Positions 9,271 to 18,751 of a stretch of 64,000 bases of DNA are shown here, in pieces. Below the pieces are notes generated by a model. That model saw only the letters and a program-made list of their open reading frames with translations. It had not been told where the DNA came from and made no database searches. The stretch is from Ralstonia wenshanensis. GTDB taxonomy: Bacteria > Pseudomonadota > Gammaproteobacteria > Burkholderiales > Burkholderiaceae. Location of the stretch: the NCBI RefSeq assembly GCF_021173085.1, contig NZ_CP076413.1, positions 1,860,001 to 1,924,000 on the forward strand. The letters are read 5' to 3'. The number at the start of each line of letters is the position of its first letter. Position 1 is the first letter of the stretch. The position numbers and the translations under genes were made by a program.

Positions 9271-9431
9271 GCGCGGAACCCGCATGAAGCGTTGCAGCAA
9301 TGTTGCAGCCCTAGGGAAATCCGGAGGGGCGATGCGCGGCTTCTCAGCTAGCATCGTCCGGCCGATGCTGCGGTGCACGCTGCCGTATCGGCATACGACA
9401 AAACAATCACCCAGAAAAAAAAGGGGGAGAC

Positions 9432-10583
9432 ATGACAGGTCGCAACGCTGCGTTGCGCAGCGCCATTGCATGCGCGTGGCTGGCGGGATTGTTGCTGGCG
9501 TCTGGCCAAACGATGGCCGAACCGGGCATCACCGACACCAAGATCGTCATCGGCCAGACCGCCGGCTTCACGGGCCCCGCCGGCGAGCAGGTCAAGGAGA
9601 TGACGCAGGGTGCCAAGCTCTACTTGGATGCCGTGAACCGCGCGGGCGGCGTGAATGGACGCAAGATCGAGCTGATCTCGGAAGACGACGGCTTTGATGC
9701 GGCTGCCTCGAAGAAGCACGCGCACGCGCTGCTGCTCGATAAACAGGTCTTTGCCCTCTTCCTGCCGCGCGGCACCCCGAATACCGAGGCGATCATGACC
9801 GAAGCCCGGCCGGTGGGGGCGCCGGTGGTGGCGCCGTCCACCGGTGCCTCAACGTTCTTCGATCAGCCCGATCCGCTGCTCTTCGTGGTGCGCGCGAAAT
9901 ACCAGGCGGAGATTGCCGAGCTGGTGCATTACTTCGACACGCTAGGCTTGCGACGCCTCGCGCTGGTGAACGTGAACGACACCTTCGGCAAGGACACCGA
10001 GATCGGCTTCAACAACGCCACGAAAAAGCTTCCCGCCGACGCGCACAGCATCCTCACCGTCGACCGCCTGAAACCGGACGTCGCCAAGGCGGCCGCAGAC
10101 GTTGGCAAGTTCGCGCCGCAAGCGGTGATCCTGGCCTGCCCGGGCACGACTGCGCGCGCCATGATCGAGGCGCTCAACAAGCAAGGCACGGTGACGCAGA
10201 TTGCGGCGCTGTCCAACAACGCCGGCTTGGCGTTTGCGAAATCGCTCGGGGCGCTGGGGCGCGGCGTTGTGATCTCACAGGTGATGCCGTCACCGGTGCG
10301 CTCGACCTCATTGCTGGGACGGGAGCTGTAGTCCAGCGCGAAGTCTGCCGGCGTAACGCCGTCGTACGCGATGATGGAAGGCTACGCAGCCGCGCGCGTG
10401 CTGGTCGAGGGGCTCAAGCGTGCAGGCAAGTCGCCCACGCGGGCCAGCTTTGTCTCGGGGCTGGAATCGGCCGGCACGATCGACCTGGGCGGCCTGGAAG
10501 TCCACTACGGTCCAAACCTGCGTAAGGGATCGAACTATGTCGAGCTGACAGTGATCGGGCCGAACGGCACCTTCGTGAAATAG
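9432..10583 (+). pseudogene. Branched-chain amino acid type ABC substrate-binding protein, interrupted by an in-frame TAG
   Basis: Codons 1-299 give a signal peptide (cut near SGQTMAEPG) and a Peripla_BP_6 (LivK-like) domain. The frame meets TAG at 10329-10331 after LLGREL and then continues in the same frame for 84 more codons to TAG? no later than 10583, giving SSAKSAGVTPSYAMMEGYAAARVL, which is the expected C-terminal lobe. No frameshift is needed: a single C-to-T change of a CAG (Gln) codon would explain it. Without the last lobe the protein should not bind ligand. There is no LivFGHM transporter beside it. It is either a recent nonsense allele or a sequencing error. Confidence 0.85.
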
Positions 10584-10749
10584 ATGCGGTTGCGCTGCGG
10601 TGCAGCCTGCCTCGGCAGTTGTTGCACCGCAGGAAATAGCGGTTGCCAGCGAAAAACGCATGAGTACATAAGAAAATACTATTTGGAACTCGCATACTGC
10701 CTCTACCAGAATGCACAAACTACATGCATGACTGGGATCAAACAGGCGG

Positions 10750-11724
10750 ATGGAACTCCGACAACTCGAAGCGTTTGCCGCGGTCATGTCGACCGGCAGC
10801 GTCACCGCGGCGGGCAAGCTGCTGGGACGCTCGCAGCCCGCCATCAGCCGGCTCATCCAGGATCTGGAAGCTGAAATCGGCTATGCCCTGTTCACCCGCG
10901 CGGGGCCGCGCGTCTCGCCGACGGAGCAAGGTTTCCTGCTGTACGAAGACGTTGAGCATACGCTGATCAGCTTACGGCAGATCCGCACGCGTGCCGAAGA
11001 AATCGCGCGCGGCGAGGCACGCCCGCTGCGCCTGGCAGCGACGTCCGCGTTGGCGGCCGGCTTGCTGCCCGCGGCCTTGGCCGATGAGCCGGAACTCGCG
11101 CAGCACATCCAGATTCGCAGCGCCTCGCCCGAGCAGGTTGTGCACGCGGTGCTCACCGGCGCGGCAGACCTTGGCCTCAGCAGCCTGCCGCTGGAGCATC
11201 GCGGCGTCACCGTGCACTGGATCGGCGAAGCGGCGTGCGTGGCTGCCGTGCAGACACACGACCCGCTGGCCGCCGGCAAGCGCGTCGCATTGGCCGATTG
11301 CGCCCGACAGCGCATCATCACCATGCACAACCCCTATCGATTGCGCCGACGCCTGGACCAAGCGCTGGAGAAGGCCGGCGTGGAACCCACCGCTCTCATC
11401 GAGACGAACGCCTCGCTGAATGCGCTGACCGCCGTGCGTGCGGGCCTGGGTGTCGCGTTGCTAGAGCCGGTGACGGCGCACGGCGTGCCGATCGACGGCG
11501 TGACCGTGCGCCCGATCGACGCCGACATCCCCTTCTTCTTTGGCGTGATCACGCCTGAGGCCAGGCGGCCCTCAGCGGCGGTGACCTCACTGACCGACGC
11601 CCTCGCGCGCGCGGCACAGCGCCTGCTGCCGGACTGCAAGCTGCACGATCCGGCACGCCATGCCAGCATGCTGCAGATGGTGTATGGCGAATCCATCAAC
11701 GAAACCGAAGGCGCGTCCGCATGA
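10750..11724 (+). CDS. LysR family transcriptional regulator
   Basis: This 324-residue protein has the LysR winged helix-turn-helix at the N-terminus (residues 1-60, VTAAGKLLGRSQPAISRLIQDLE) and a LysR substrate-binding domain from about residue 90. It overlaps the next gene by 4 nt (ATGA at 11721-11724), so it is cotranscribed with the cassette it probably controls instead of being divergent, as many LysR genes are. The inducer is unknown; a peptide-like or thioester substrate of the cassette is possible. Confidence 0.92.
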   Translation: MELRQLEAFAAVMSTGSVTAAGKLLGRSQPAISRLIQDLEAEIGYALFTRAGPRVSPTEQGFLLYEDVEHTLISLRQIRTRAEEIARGEARPLRLAATSALAAGLLPAALADEPELAQHIQIRSASPEQVVHAVLTGAADLGLSSLPLEHRGVTVHWIGEAACVAAVQTHDPLAAGKRVALADCARQRIITMHNPYRLRRRLDQALEKAGVEPTALIETNASLNALTAVRAGLGVALLEPVTAHGVPIDGVTVRPIDADIPFFFGVITPEARRPSAAVTSLTDALARAAQRLLPDCKLHDPARHASMLQMVYGESINETEGASA

Positions 11725-13220
11725 CCGTTGCACCACAAGACAACGCGCTGCAAGTCACCGGGCTCGCCGCGCTGGAAGCCCGCTTGCACCAAGACCTCTC
11801 GTGGCTTGAACTCCCTGCGAAAAATTGGACGCTGCCACACACGTTAGAGGATCAACCTGTGCTGGATGTGGCCGTCATCGGTGGCGGCATGGCCGGACTG
11901 GCAGCGGCGGCATCGCTCAAGCATCTTGGCATCGGCGTGGTGGTGTTCGACCGCTCGCCTGCCGGCTTCGAAGGCCCGTGGGCGACGACGGCGCGCATGG
12001 AAACGCTGCGCTCGCCCAAGCAACTGACCGGCCCTGCGCTCGGCCTGCCGGCGTTGACGTTTCGCGCATGGTTTGAAGCGCAGTTCGGCACCGATGCGTG
12101 GGAGGTGCTCGACAAGATTCCGCGCCTGCAATGGATGGACTACCTGCGCTGGTACCGCCGCGTGCTGCAACTGGACGTGCGCAACGATCATTACGTGAAG
12201 ACAATCCTCCCGCGCGTGGATGGCGCCGTTGAATTGCTGATCGACGCGCCGGGGCAACCGACGCAGCGTGTGTTTGCGCGCCGCGTGGTGCTGGCTACCG
12301 GCCGTGATGGGTTGGGCGGCCCATCCGTGCCCGACTTCGCGCACCGGCTGCCGCGCCGCTGGTGGGCCCATTCATCTGACGAGATGGACTACGGCGCGCT
12401 GGCCGGCAAGCGCGTGGGCGTGATCGGCGCTGGTGCATCCGCGATGGATTCGGCTGCCACGACGCTTGAGGCTGGCGCTGCCAGCGTCGACATGCTGATC
12501 CGCCGCCCCGACCTGCCCCGCGTGAACAAGGGCAAGGGCGCCGGAAGCCCAGGCCTCGTGCATGGCCACCTGCACTTGCCTGATGCATGGAAATGGCGCA
12601 TCCGCCATTACATCAATGTCGAGCAGGTGCCCCCGCCGCGCGGCAGCACGCTGCGTGTGTCGCGGCATCCGAACGCGCGCTTCAACCTCGGTTGCGGCAT
12701 CTTGGGCGTGGACGAGCACGACGGCGTGCTGCACGTGGCCACCACCAAGGGCGTATTCCAGTTGGACTTCCTGATCTTCTCCACAGGCTTTCGCACCGAT
12801 TGGGCCGCTCGCCCGGAATTCAGCGCACTGGCGCCGCACATTCGCCAATGGCGCGACCGCTATACGCCGCACCCCGGCGAGGAAGACGCTGAACTCGCCG
12901 ATTCGCCCGACCTCGGCCACGCGTTCGAATTTCGCGAGAAGACGCCCGGCACGCTGCCCGGCCTGTCGCGCGTGCATTGCTTCTGCTATCCGGCGTCGGT
13001 CACGCACGGCAGCGTCTCGGGCGACATCCCGGCCATCAGCGAAGGCGCGAAGCGGCTGGCGCAGGGCATTGCCGGGTTGCTGTACCAGGAAGACATCGAC
13101 GCGCACTACGCCGCCATCCAGGCGTATGCCGAGCCGGAGATCTTCGGCGATGAATGGACCCCCGCCCCGCCACCCGGCGTGGAAGCAAATGCCACTTCCG
13201 GCCAGGAGGCAGCACGATGA
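11721..13220 (+). CDS. FAD/NAD(P)-binding flavin monooxygenase-like protein
   Basis: A 499-residue flavoprotein with two dinucleotide-binding motifs: an FAD-type GGGMAG at residues 54-59 and an NADPH-type GAGASA at about 236-241, plus an FSTGFRTDW motif in the C-terminal half. Between them lies WWAHSSDEMDY, which resembles the flavin monooxygenase fingerprint but is not a perfect FxGxxxHxxxY. It probably adds oxygen to an organic substrate imported by the adjacent transporter. It overlaps both neighbours by 4 nt. Confidence 0.87.
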   Translation: MTVAPQDNALQVTGLAALEARLHQDLSWLELPAKNWTLPHTLEDQPVLDVAVIGGGMAGLAAAASLKHLGIGVVVFDRSPAGFEGPWATTARMETLRSPKQLTGPALGLPALTFRAWFEAQFGTDAWEVLDKIPRLQWMDYLRWYRRVLQLDVRNDHYVKTILPRVDGAVELLIDAPGQPTQRVFARRVVLATGRDGLGGPSVPDFAHRLPRRWWAHSSDEMDYGALAGKRVGVIGAGASAMDSAATTLEAGAASVDMLIRRPDLPRVNKGKGAGSPGLVHGHLHLPDAWKWRIRHYINVEQVPPPRGSTLRVSRHPNARFNLGCGILGVDEHDGVLHVATTKGVFQLDFLIFSTGFRTDWAARPEFSALAPHIRQWRDRYTPHPGEEDAELADSPDLGHAFEFREKTPGTLPGLSRVHCFCYPASVTHGSVSGDIPAISEGAKRLAQGIAGLLYQEDIDAHYAAIQAYAEPEIFGDEWTPAPPPGVEANATSGQEAAR

Positions 13221-14200
13221 CAGGTTGGCTAATCCGCCGCATCGGCCAGGCGCTGCTGGTCGTGCTGGTGATGACGGTGATCGTCTTCATCGGTCTGCAC
13301 GCCATCGGCAACCCGGTCGACATCCTGATCGGCCAGGACGTGGACCAGATCGACCGCGCGCGCATCATTGCCGAGCTGGGTCTGGACAAGCCGCTATGGG
13401 AGCAGTACCTCGCCTTCCTGAACGGCGCGCTGCACGGCAATCTCGGCAAGAGCTTCGTCTACAACGAGCCAGCCATCCAACTGATCCTGCAGCGCCTGCC
13501 GGCCACGCTGGAGCTGGCGTTTTCGGCGCTGATCATCGCGGTGGTGATCGGCGTGCCGCTGGGGCTGTTCGCCGGGTTGTATCCGCGCCATCCGGTGTCG
13601 CGCCTGCTCATGACGGGCAGTGTGGTGGGCTTTTCGCTGCCGACGTTCTGGGTGGGCCTGATGCTGATCATGGCGTTCAGCGTGAGCCTGGGCTGGCTGC
13701 CCGCCAGCGGGCGCGGCGAAACGGCACGCCTCTTCGGCATCGAATGGTCGTGGCTAACGGTGGATGGCCTGCGGCACCTTGTGCTGCCGGCGGTCAACCT
13801 GTCGCTGTTCAAGCTCTCGCTGGTGCTGCGGCTGACCTCTGCCGGCGTGCGCGAGGTACTGCCGCAGGACTTCGTGAAATTCGCGCGTGCCAAGGGCCTG
13901 TCGCCGCTGCGCGTGGTGCTGGCGCACGTGCTGCGCAATACGCTGATCCCGCTGGTGACGGTGCTCGGCCTGGAGCTGGGCTCGACCATCGCCTTTGCGG
14001 TGGTGACGGAGAGCATCTTCGCGTGGCCCGGCGCGGGCAAGCTGATTCTCGATAGCATCAACGCGCTGGACCGGCCAGTCATCGTGTCCTACCTCATCGT
14101 GGTGGTGTGCCTGTTCGTGTCGCTCAACCTGATCGTCGACATCCTGTATCGGATGCTGGACCCACGCGTGCGTGCGGCCGATAACGCGGAGGCTGCATGA
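13217..14200 (+). CDS. Peptide/nickel-type ABC transporter permease, DppB-like
   Basis: A 327-residue inner-membrane permease of the DppB/OppB family with about six transmembrane helices. The N-terminus MTGWLIRRIGQALLVVLVMTVIVF and the EAA loop (EVLPQDFVKFARAKGLSPLRV) are typical. The ATG at 13217 overlaps the stop of the monooxygenase (ATGA); a longer frame starting at 13154 lies inside that gene. It forms the membrane channel with the next gene product. Confidence 0.93.
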   Translation: MTGWLIRRIGQALLVVLVMTVIVFIGLHAIGNPVDILIGQDVDQIDRARIIAELGLDKPLWEQYLAFLNGALHGNLGKSFVYNEPAIQLILQRLPATLELAFSALIIAVVIGVPLGLFAGLYPRHPVSRLLMTGSVVGFSLPTFWVGLMLIMAFSVSLGWLPASGRGETARLFGIEWSWLTVDGLRHLVLPAVNLSLFKLSLVLRLTSAGVREVLPQDFVKFARAKGLSPLRVVLAHVLRNTLIPLVTVLGLELGSTIAFAVVTESIFAWPGAGKLILDSINALDRPVIVSYLIVVVCLFVSLNLIVDILYRMLDPRVRAADNAEAA

Positions 14201-15126
14201 TGAATACGACTTCGCAATCCACGACGGCGACGACGGTGTCAGCCCCGCGCAGGCAATCACCCTGGCGGCGCGTGGCGTCAGATTTCCTCGCCTCCAAGGC
14301 CGCCATCTTCGGGCTGGTGGTTGTGGTGGTGCTGATTCTGGCCGCGCTGGCCGCACCCTGGATCACGCCGCAGAATCCGTACGACCTGATGCAGCTCGAC
14401 GTGCTCGACTCGCGACTGCCACCCGGGTCGCCTTCCGGCACGGGCACGTTCACGTATTGGCTCGGGACGGATGGCCAGGGGCGTGATCTGTATTCCGGCA
14501 TCCTTTATGGCCTGCGCATCAGCCTGGGTGTGGGGATCGGTTCGGCAGCCGTGGCGGCGGTGATCGGTACGTTGATGGGGCTGATTGCGGCGTATGCCGG
14601 CGGCCGCGTCGATAGCCTCATCATGCGCACGGTCGACCTGCTGCTGTCGTTCCCATCCGTGCTGGTGGCGATGATGATCCTCGCCTATCTCGGCAAGAGC
14701 ATCACGAATGTCGTGCTGACGCTGGTGCTGCTGGAGTGGGCGTATTACGCGCGGACTGTGCGTGGGCAAGCGCTGGTCGAGCGTCGCCGCGAATACGTAG
14801 AAGCCGCGCGTTCGCTCGCCCTGCCCGGCTGGCGCATCGCGCTCAGGCACATCCTGCCGAACTGCCTGCCGCCGCTGATCGTCGTGGGCACGCTGCAGGT
14901 GGCGCGCGCGATCACGCTGGAGGCAACGCTGTCGTTCCTGGGCCTGGGCGTGCCGATTACCGAGCCGTCTCTTGGTCTGCTGATTTCCAACGGATACCAA
15001 TACATGCTCTCAGGCCAGTACTGGATCAGTTTCTATCCGGGCATCGCGCTGTTGCTGGCGCTGGTGGCCATCAACCTGGTGGGCGACCGCCTGCGTGAAG
15101 TGCTGAACCCGAGGACGCAACGATGA
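14197..15126 (+). CDS. Peptide-type ABC transporter permease, DppC-like
   Basis: A 309-residue permease with an N-terminal transmembrane helix after a short cytoplasmic tail (OppC_N, about 25-60) and the BPD_transp_1 domain carrying the EAA loop EYVEAARSLALPGWRIALRH. It overlaps dppB-like and the ATPase gene by 4 nt each. Two consecutive ATG codons (14197, 14200) are possible starts. Confidence 0.93.
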   Translation: MMNTTSQSTTATTVSAPRRQSPWRRVASDFLASKAAIFGLVVVVVLILAALAAPWITPQNPYDLMQLDVLDSRLPPGSPSGTGTFTYWLGTDGQGRDLYSGILYGLRISLGVGIGSAAVAAVIGTLMGLIAAYAGGRVDSLIMRTVDLLLSFPSVLVAMMILAYLGKSITNVVLTLVLLEWAYYARTVRGQALVERRREYVEAARSLALPGWRIALRHILPNCLPPLIVVGTLQVARAITLEATLSFLGLGVPITEPSLGLLISNGYQYMLSGQYWISFYPGIALLLALVAINLVGDRLREVLNPRTQR

Positions 15127-16127
15127 CGGCGTCCACCAACGCGACCACCCTCGAAGTCCGGAACCTGCGCACGCATTTCTTCACGCGCGAAGGCGTTTTG
15201 CCGGCCGTGGACGACGTGTCGTTCTCGCTCGCACGCGGGCGCATCCTCGGGCTGGTGGGCGAGTCGGGCTCAGGCAAGTCCGTCACCGGCTTCTCGATCA
15301 TGGGCCTGGTGGACCCGCCCGGCCGCGTCGTCGGCGGCGAGATCCTCTACCAGGGCCGCGACCTCACCAAGCTGCCCCCGCGCGAATTGCGCAAGCTGCA
15401 GGGCAACCGCATCGCCATGGTCTTCCAGGACCCGATGATGACGCTCAACCCCGTGCTGCGCATCGATGCCCAGATGATCGAGGCCGTTCGCGCGCACAGC
15501 AGCATGAGCCACAAACAGGCGTGGGACCATGCGCGCGACACGCTCGGTCTGATGGGCATTCCGAGCCCCGAAGAACGGCTGCGCGCCTATCCGCATCAGC
15601 TTTCGGGCGGCATGCGCCAGCGCGTGGCGATTGCCATTGCGATGCTGCATCGGCCCGACCTGATCATCGCCGACGAACCGACCACGGCGCTGGACGTGAC
15701 CATCCAGGCGCAGATCCTGTCGGAAGTGCAGAAGCTCGCGCGCATGCACGGCACGGCGCTGATCTGGATCACGCATGACCTGTCTGTCGTTGCCGGCCTG
15801 GCCGACGAAGTGGCCGTGATGTACGCCGGGCGCATCGTCGAACACGGGCCGGTGGATGCCGTGCTCGATGCCCCCCTGCATCCCTACACCATGGGCCTGA
15901 TCGACAGCCTGCCCAGCGAGAACCGCCGCGGCCAGCGCCTGCGCCAGATTCCCGGCATGACACCGAACCTTCTGTCGCTGCCGGCGGGCTGCGCGTTTGC
16001 GGCACGCTGCCCGCGCACCACCGATGTCTGCGGCGCCGCTCCGGAAATCACCCAACCGGTACCTGAGCGCCTCGTGCGCTGTTTCCATCCGGGCGCGCAG
16101 CACGCGTCCTCGCGGGAGGTCGCATGA
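15123..16127 (+). CDS. Peptide ABC transporter ATP-binding protein, DppD-like
   Basis: A 334-residue ATPase. It has Walker [10 protein letters not shown]-loop [10 protein letters not shown], signature LSGGMRQR and Walker [13 protein letters not shown], plus the C-terminal oligopeptide-transporter domain with [14 protein letters not shown]. It pairs with the following DppF-like ATPase and overlaps it by 4 nt. Confidence 0.94.
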   Translation: MTASTNATTLEVRNLRTHFFTREGVLPAVDDVSFSLARGRILGLVGESGSGKSVTGFSIMGLVDPPGRVVGGEILYQGRDLTKLPPRELRKLQGNRIAMVFQDPMMTLNPVLRIDAQMIEAVRAHSSMSHKQAWDHARDTLGLMGIPSPEERLRAYPHQLSGGMRQRVAIAIAMLHRPDLIIADEPTTALDVTIQAQILSEVQKLARMHGTALIWITHDLSVVAGLADEVAVMYAGRIVEHGPVDAVLDAPLHPYTMGLIDSLPSENRRGQRLRQIPGMTPNLLSLPAGCAFAARCPRTTDVCGAAPEITQPVPERLVRCFHPGAQHASSREVA

Positions 16128-17125
16128 GCACACCTCTCGTTGAACTCAAACAGGTCAGCAAACGCTTTGGCGATCGCAAGGTCGGCGCGGCCGATCGCGT
16201 TCTGCAGCGCTTTGGCCTGGCGCATCCGCCGGCGATTGTTCGTGCCGTTGATGGCGTCGACCTTGCGATCCAGCCCGGTGAAGTCGTGGGGCTCGTCGGC
16301 GAATCGGGCTGCGGCAAGTCCACGCTCGGCCGCATTGCTGCGGGCTTGATGCCGCCCTCGGCCGGCGAGGTGCGCGTGGACGGCAAGGCTGTCGACACGC
16401 TTTCCGCAGAGGAAGCCCGCGCGGCCCGCCTGAAGATCCAGATGATCTTCCAGGACCCGTACGCCAGCCTCAACCCGCGCCTGCGCGTGGAAGAGATTGT
16501 CGGCGAGGCGGCACGCGTGCATGGCCTGACCGACCGCGCCAACTTTACCGACTACGTCGCTGCGCAGATGCAGCGCGCGGGCCTGGACCCCGCCCTGCGC
16601 GACCGCTACCCGCATCAGTTCAGCGGCGGCCAGCGGCAGCGCATCGGCATCGCGCGCGCGCTGGCGGTGCAGCCGTCGATGCTCGTCTGCGACGAGGCGG
16701 TGGCAGCGCTGGACGTGTCGATCCAGGCGCAGATCCTGAACCTGTTCATGGACCTGCGCGAGCAGCTCAACCTGACCTACCTGTTCATCAGCCACGACCT
16801 TGGCGTGGTGGAGCACCTCTCGGACCGCGTGGTGATCATGTATCTCGGCCGCGTGGTGGAATCGGCGACGGCGGAGGAAGTCTTCCGCCGCCCGAACCAT
16901 CCTTACACGCAGACATTGCTGGCGGAGATCCCGCGCCTGTCGGCCCGGCACAAGACGTTCACCGCCATTCAGGGTGAGATGCCGAGCCCGCTGCACCCGC
17001 CCACCGGCTGCCATTTCCACCCGCGCTGCCCGCACGCCATGCCCCGCTGCAAGACCGAGACACCGACGCTGCGCGGCATTGCGGTCAACCACGTCAGCGC
17101 CTGCCACTTGAACGACGCGATCTGA
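16124..17125 (+). CDS. Peptide ABC transporter ATP-binding protein, DppF-like
   Basis: A 333-residue ATPase with Walker A GESGCGKST, signature FSGGQRQRIGIARAL, Walker B SMLVCDEAVAALD and the Cys-containing oligopeptide C-terminal motif CHFHPRCPHAMPRC. The Walker B region reads DEAVAALD where most homologues have DEPVSALD; this should not affect the catalytic Glu. It is the last of four overlapping genes; the substrate-binding protein follows after 52 bp. Confidence 0.94.
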   Translation: MSTPLVELKQVSKRFGDRKVGAADRVLQRFGLAHPPAIVRAVDGVDLAIQPGEVVGLVGESGCGKSTLGRIAAGLMPPSAGEVRVDGKAVDTLSAEEARAARLKIQMIFQDPYASLNPRLRVEEIVGEAARVHGLTDRANFTDYVAAQMQRAGLDPALRDRYPHQFSGGQRQRIGIARALAVQPSMLVCDEAVAALDVSIQAQILNLFMDLREQLNLTYLFISHDLGVVEHLSDRVVIMYLGRVVESATAEEVFRRPNHPYTQTLLAEIPRLSARHKTFTAIQGEMPSPLHPPTGCHFHPRCPHAMPRCKTETPTLRGIAVNHVSACHLNDAI

Positions 17126-17177
17126 ACGATCTGCAATAAGCCAACGATTCCAACAAAAAGGGAAAAGGGAAATCAAC

Positions 17178-18746
17178 GTGAAACGCCTCCTCGCTTCATC
17201 GCTTGCCGTTGCCGTGCTGACTGCCGCTGGCGCTGTCAGCGCGCAGACGCTGAACATCGCCTTTGCCGATCCGCTGTCGTCGCTGGACCCTCAGTTGAAC
17301 AACCACGCTGGCGACCGCTCCGTCGACGTGCACTTCTGGGATCTGCTGGTCGAGAACAAGTGGAACAAGCTGCAGCCGGGCCTGGCGCTGTCGTGGAAGA
17401 CGCTGGACCCGAAGACCTGGGAAATCAAGCTCCGCCCGAACGTGAAATGGCACGACGGCCAGCCGTTTACGGCCGATGACGTCATCTTCTCGTACCAACG
17501 CGCGCGCAGCGTACCGGGCAGCGTGGCAACGTTCGCGGGCTATCTGCGCACGGTGGAGTCCGTCACGGCCAAAGACCCGCTCACGCTGATCATCAAGACG
17601 AACATCCCAAACCCGGACCTGCCGCTGAACCTCGCATCCGTGCACATCGTCAGCAAGCACGTGGGGGAAAAATCGTCGACTGAGGACTACAACGCCGGCC
17701 GCGCCGTGGTGGGCACGGGCCCGTACAAGTTCGTCTCGTATGTGCCTGGCGACCGCGTGGTGATGGCGCGCAACGACAACTACTGGGGCGGCAAACAACT
17801 CTGGGAGAAGGTCAACTACCGCTACATCAACAACGCTGCTGCGCGCACGGCCAACCTGCTCTCAGGCGAAGTGGATGTTATCGACAAGGTGTCGGTGTCT
17901 GACCTTGCCCGCCTACGCCAGTCGCCCAACGTGAAGGTGTTCGCCTATCCGGGCCTGCGCGTGATGCTGCTGCAACCGAGCTTCCGCAAGGGGCCGAACG
18001 ATTACATCACCGGCAACGACGGCAAGCCGCTGCCGAACAATCCGCTGCTGGATGTGCGCGTGCGCCGCGCGCTGTCGCTCGCCATCGACCGCAAGGCCAT
18101 CGTCGACCGCATCCTGCAAGGCGCCGCCACCGTCGCCAACCAGTGGATGCCGTCGGACACGTACGGCTACAACCCCGACGTGAAGGACATCGCCTACGAC
18201 CCGGCGCAGGCCAAGAAGCTGCTGGCCGACGCGGGCTTTCCGCAGGGCTTCAACCTCGTGATGCACGTGCCGAACGACCGTTACCCGCAAGGCCCCGAAA
18301 CAGCGCAGGCGGTGGCGCAGTTCTGGACCCGCATCGGCGTGAAGGCGCGCGTGGAAGTGGTGCCCTGGTCGGTCTACTCCGGCCGCGCCAACAAGAATGA
18401 ATATGCGATGAGCATGCTGGCGTGGGGCAACGGCACGGGCGAGGCAAGCTACGCGCTGGTCAACGTGCTGGCCACGGTCGACACCAAGAAGGGACTGGGT
18501 GCCTCCAACTGGGGGCACTACAGCAACCCCGCCGTGGACAACGCGCTGAACGCCTCCACTGAAGAGTTCAACGTGGAAAAGCGCGCGGCCATCCTGCGCC
18601 ACTCGGTCAAGCTGGTGTCGGATGACGTGGGCGTGATGCCGCTGTACCACTACCAGAACGTGTGGGCCGCCAAGAAAGGCCTGAAGGTAACGCCGATGAC
18701 GAGCGATCGCACGGCCGCTCAAATGGTCACCAAGGACGGCAAGTAA
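17178..18746 (+). CDS. Extracellular solute-binding protein family 5 (peptide-type)
   Basis: A 522-residue periplasmic binding protein. It has a Sec signal (MKRLLASSLAVAVLTAAGAVSA, cut before QTLNIAF), then the SBP_bac_5 fold with the signature-region KTWEIKLRPNVKWHDGQPFTADDVIFSYQ. Such proteins deliver peptides, opines, glycosides or other small molecules to Dpp-type transporters. Neighbours that encode a monooxygenase, a thioesterase and AhpD-like proteins suggest a non-peptide ligand, but the sequence does not reveal it. Confidence 0.93.
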   Translation: MKRLLASSLAVAVLTAAGAVSAQTLNIAFADPLSSLDPQLNNHAGDRSVDVHFWDLLVENKWNKLQPGLALSWKTLDPKTWEIKLRPNVKWHDGQPFTADDVIFSYQRARSVPGSVATFAGYLRTVESVTAKDPLTLIIKTNIPNPDLPLNLASVHIVSKHVGEKSSTEDYNAGRAVVGTGPYKFVSYVPGDRVVMARNDNYWGGKQLWEKVNYRYINNAAARTANLLSGEVDVIDKVSVSDLARLRQSPNVKVFAYPGLRVMLLQPSFRKGPNDYITGNDGKPLPNNPLLDVRVRRALSLAIDRKAIVDRILQGAATVANQWMPSDTYGYNPDVKDIAYDPAQAKKLLADAGFPQGFNLVMHVPNDRYPQGPETAQAVAQFWTRIGVKARVEVVPWSVYSGRANKNEYAMSMLAWGNGTGEASYALVNVLATVDTKKGLGASNWGHYSNPAVDNALNASTEEFNVEKRAAILRHSVKLVSDDVGVMPLYHYQNVWAAKKGLKVTPMTSDRTAAQMVTKDGK

Positions 18747-18751
18747 GCGCC

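Noticed and set aside
9292-9310. Direct repeat GTTGCAGC before the interrupted binding-protein gene
   Set aside because: It is too short and without symmetry or known regulator.
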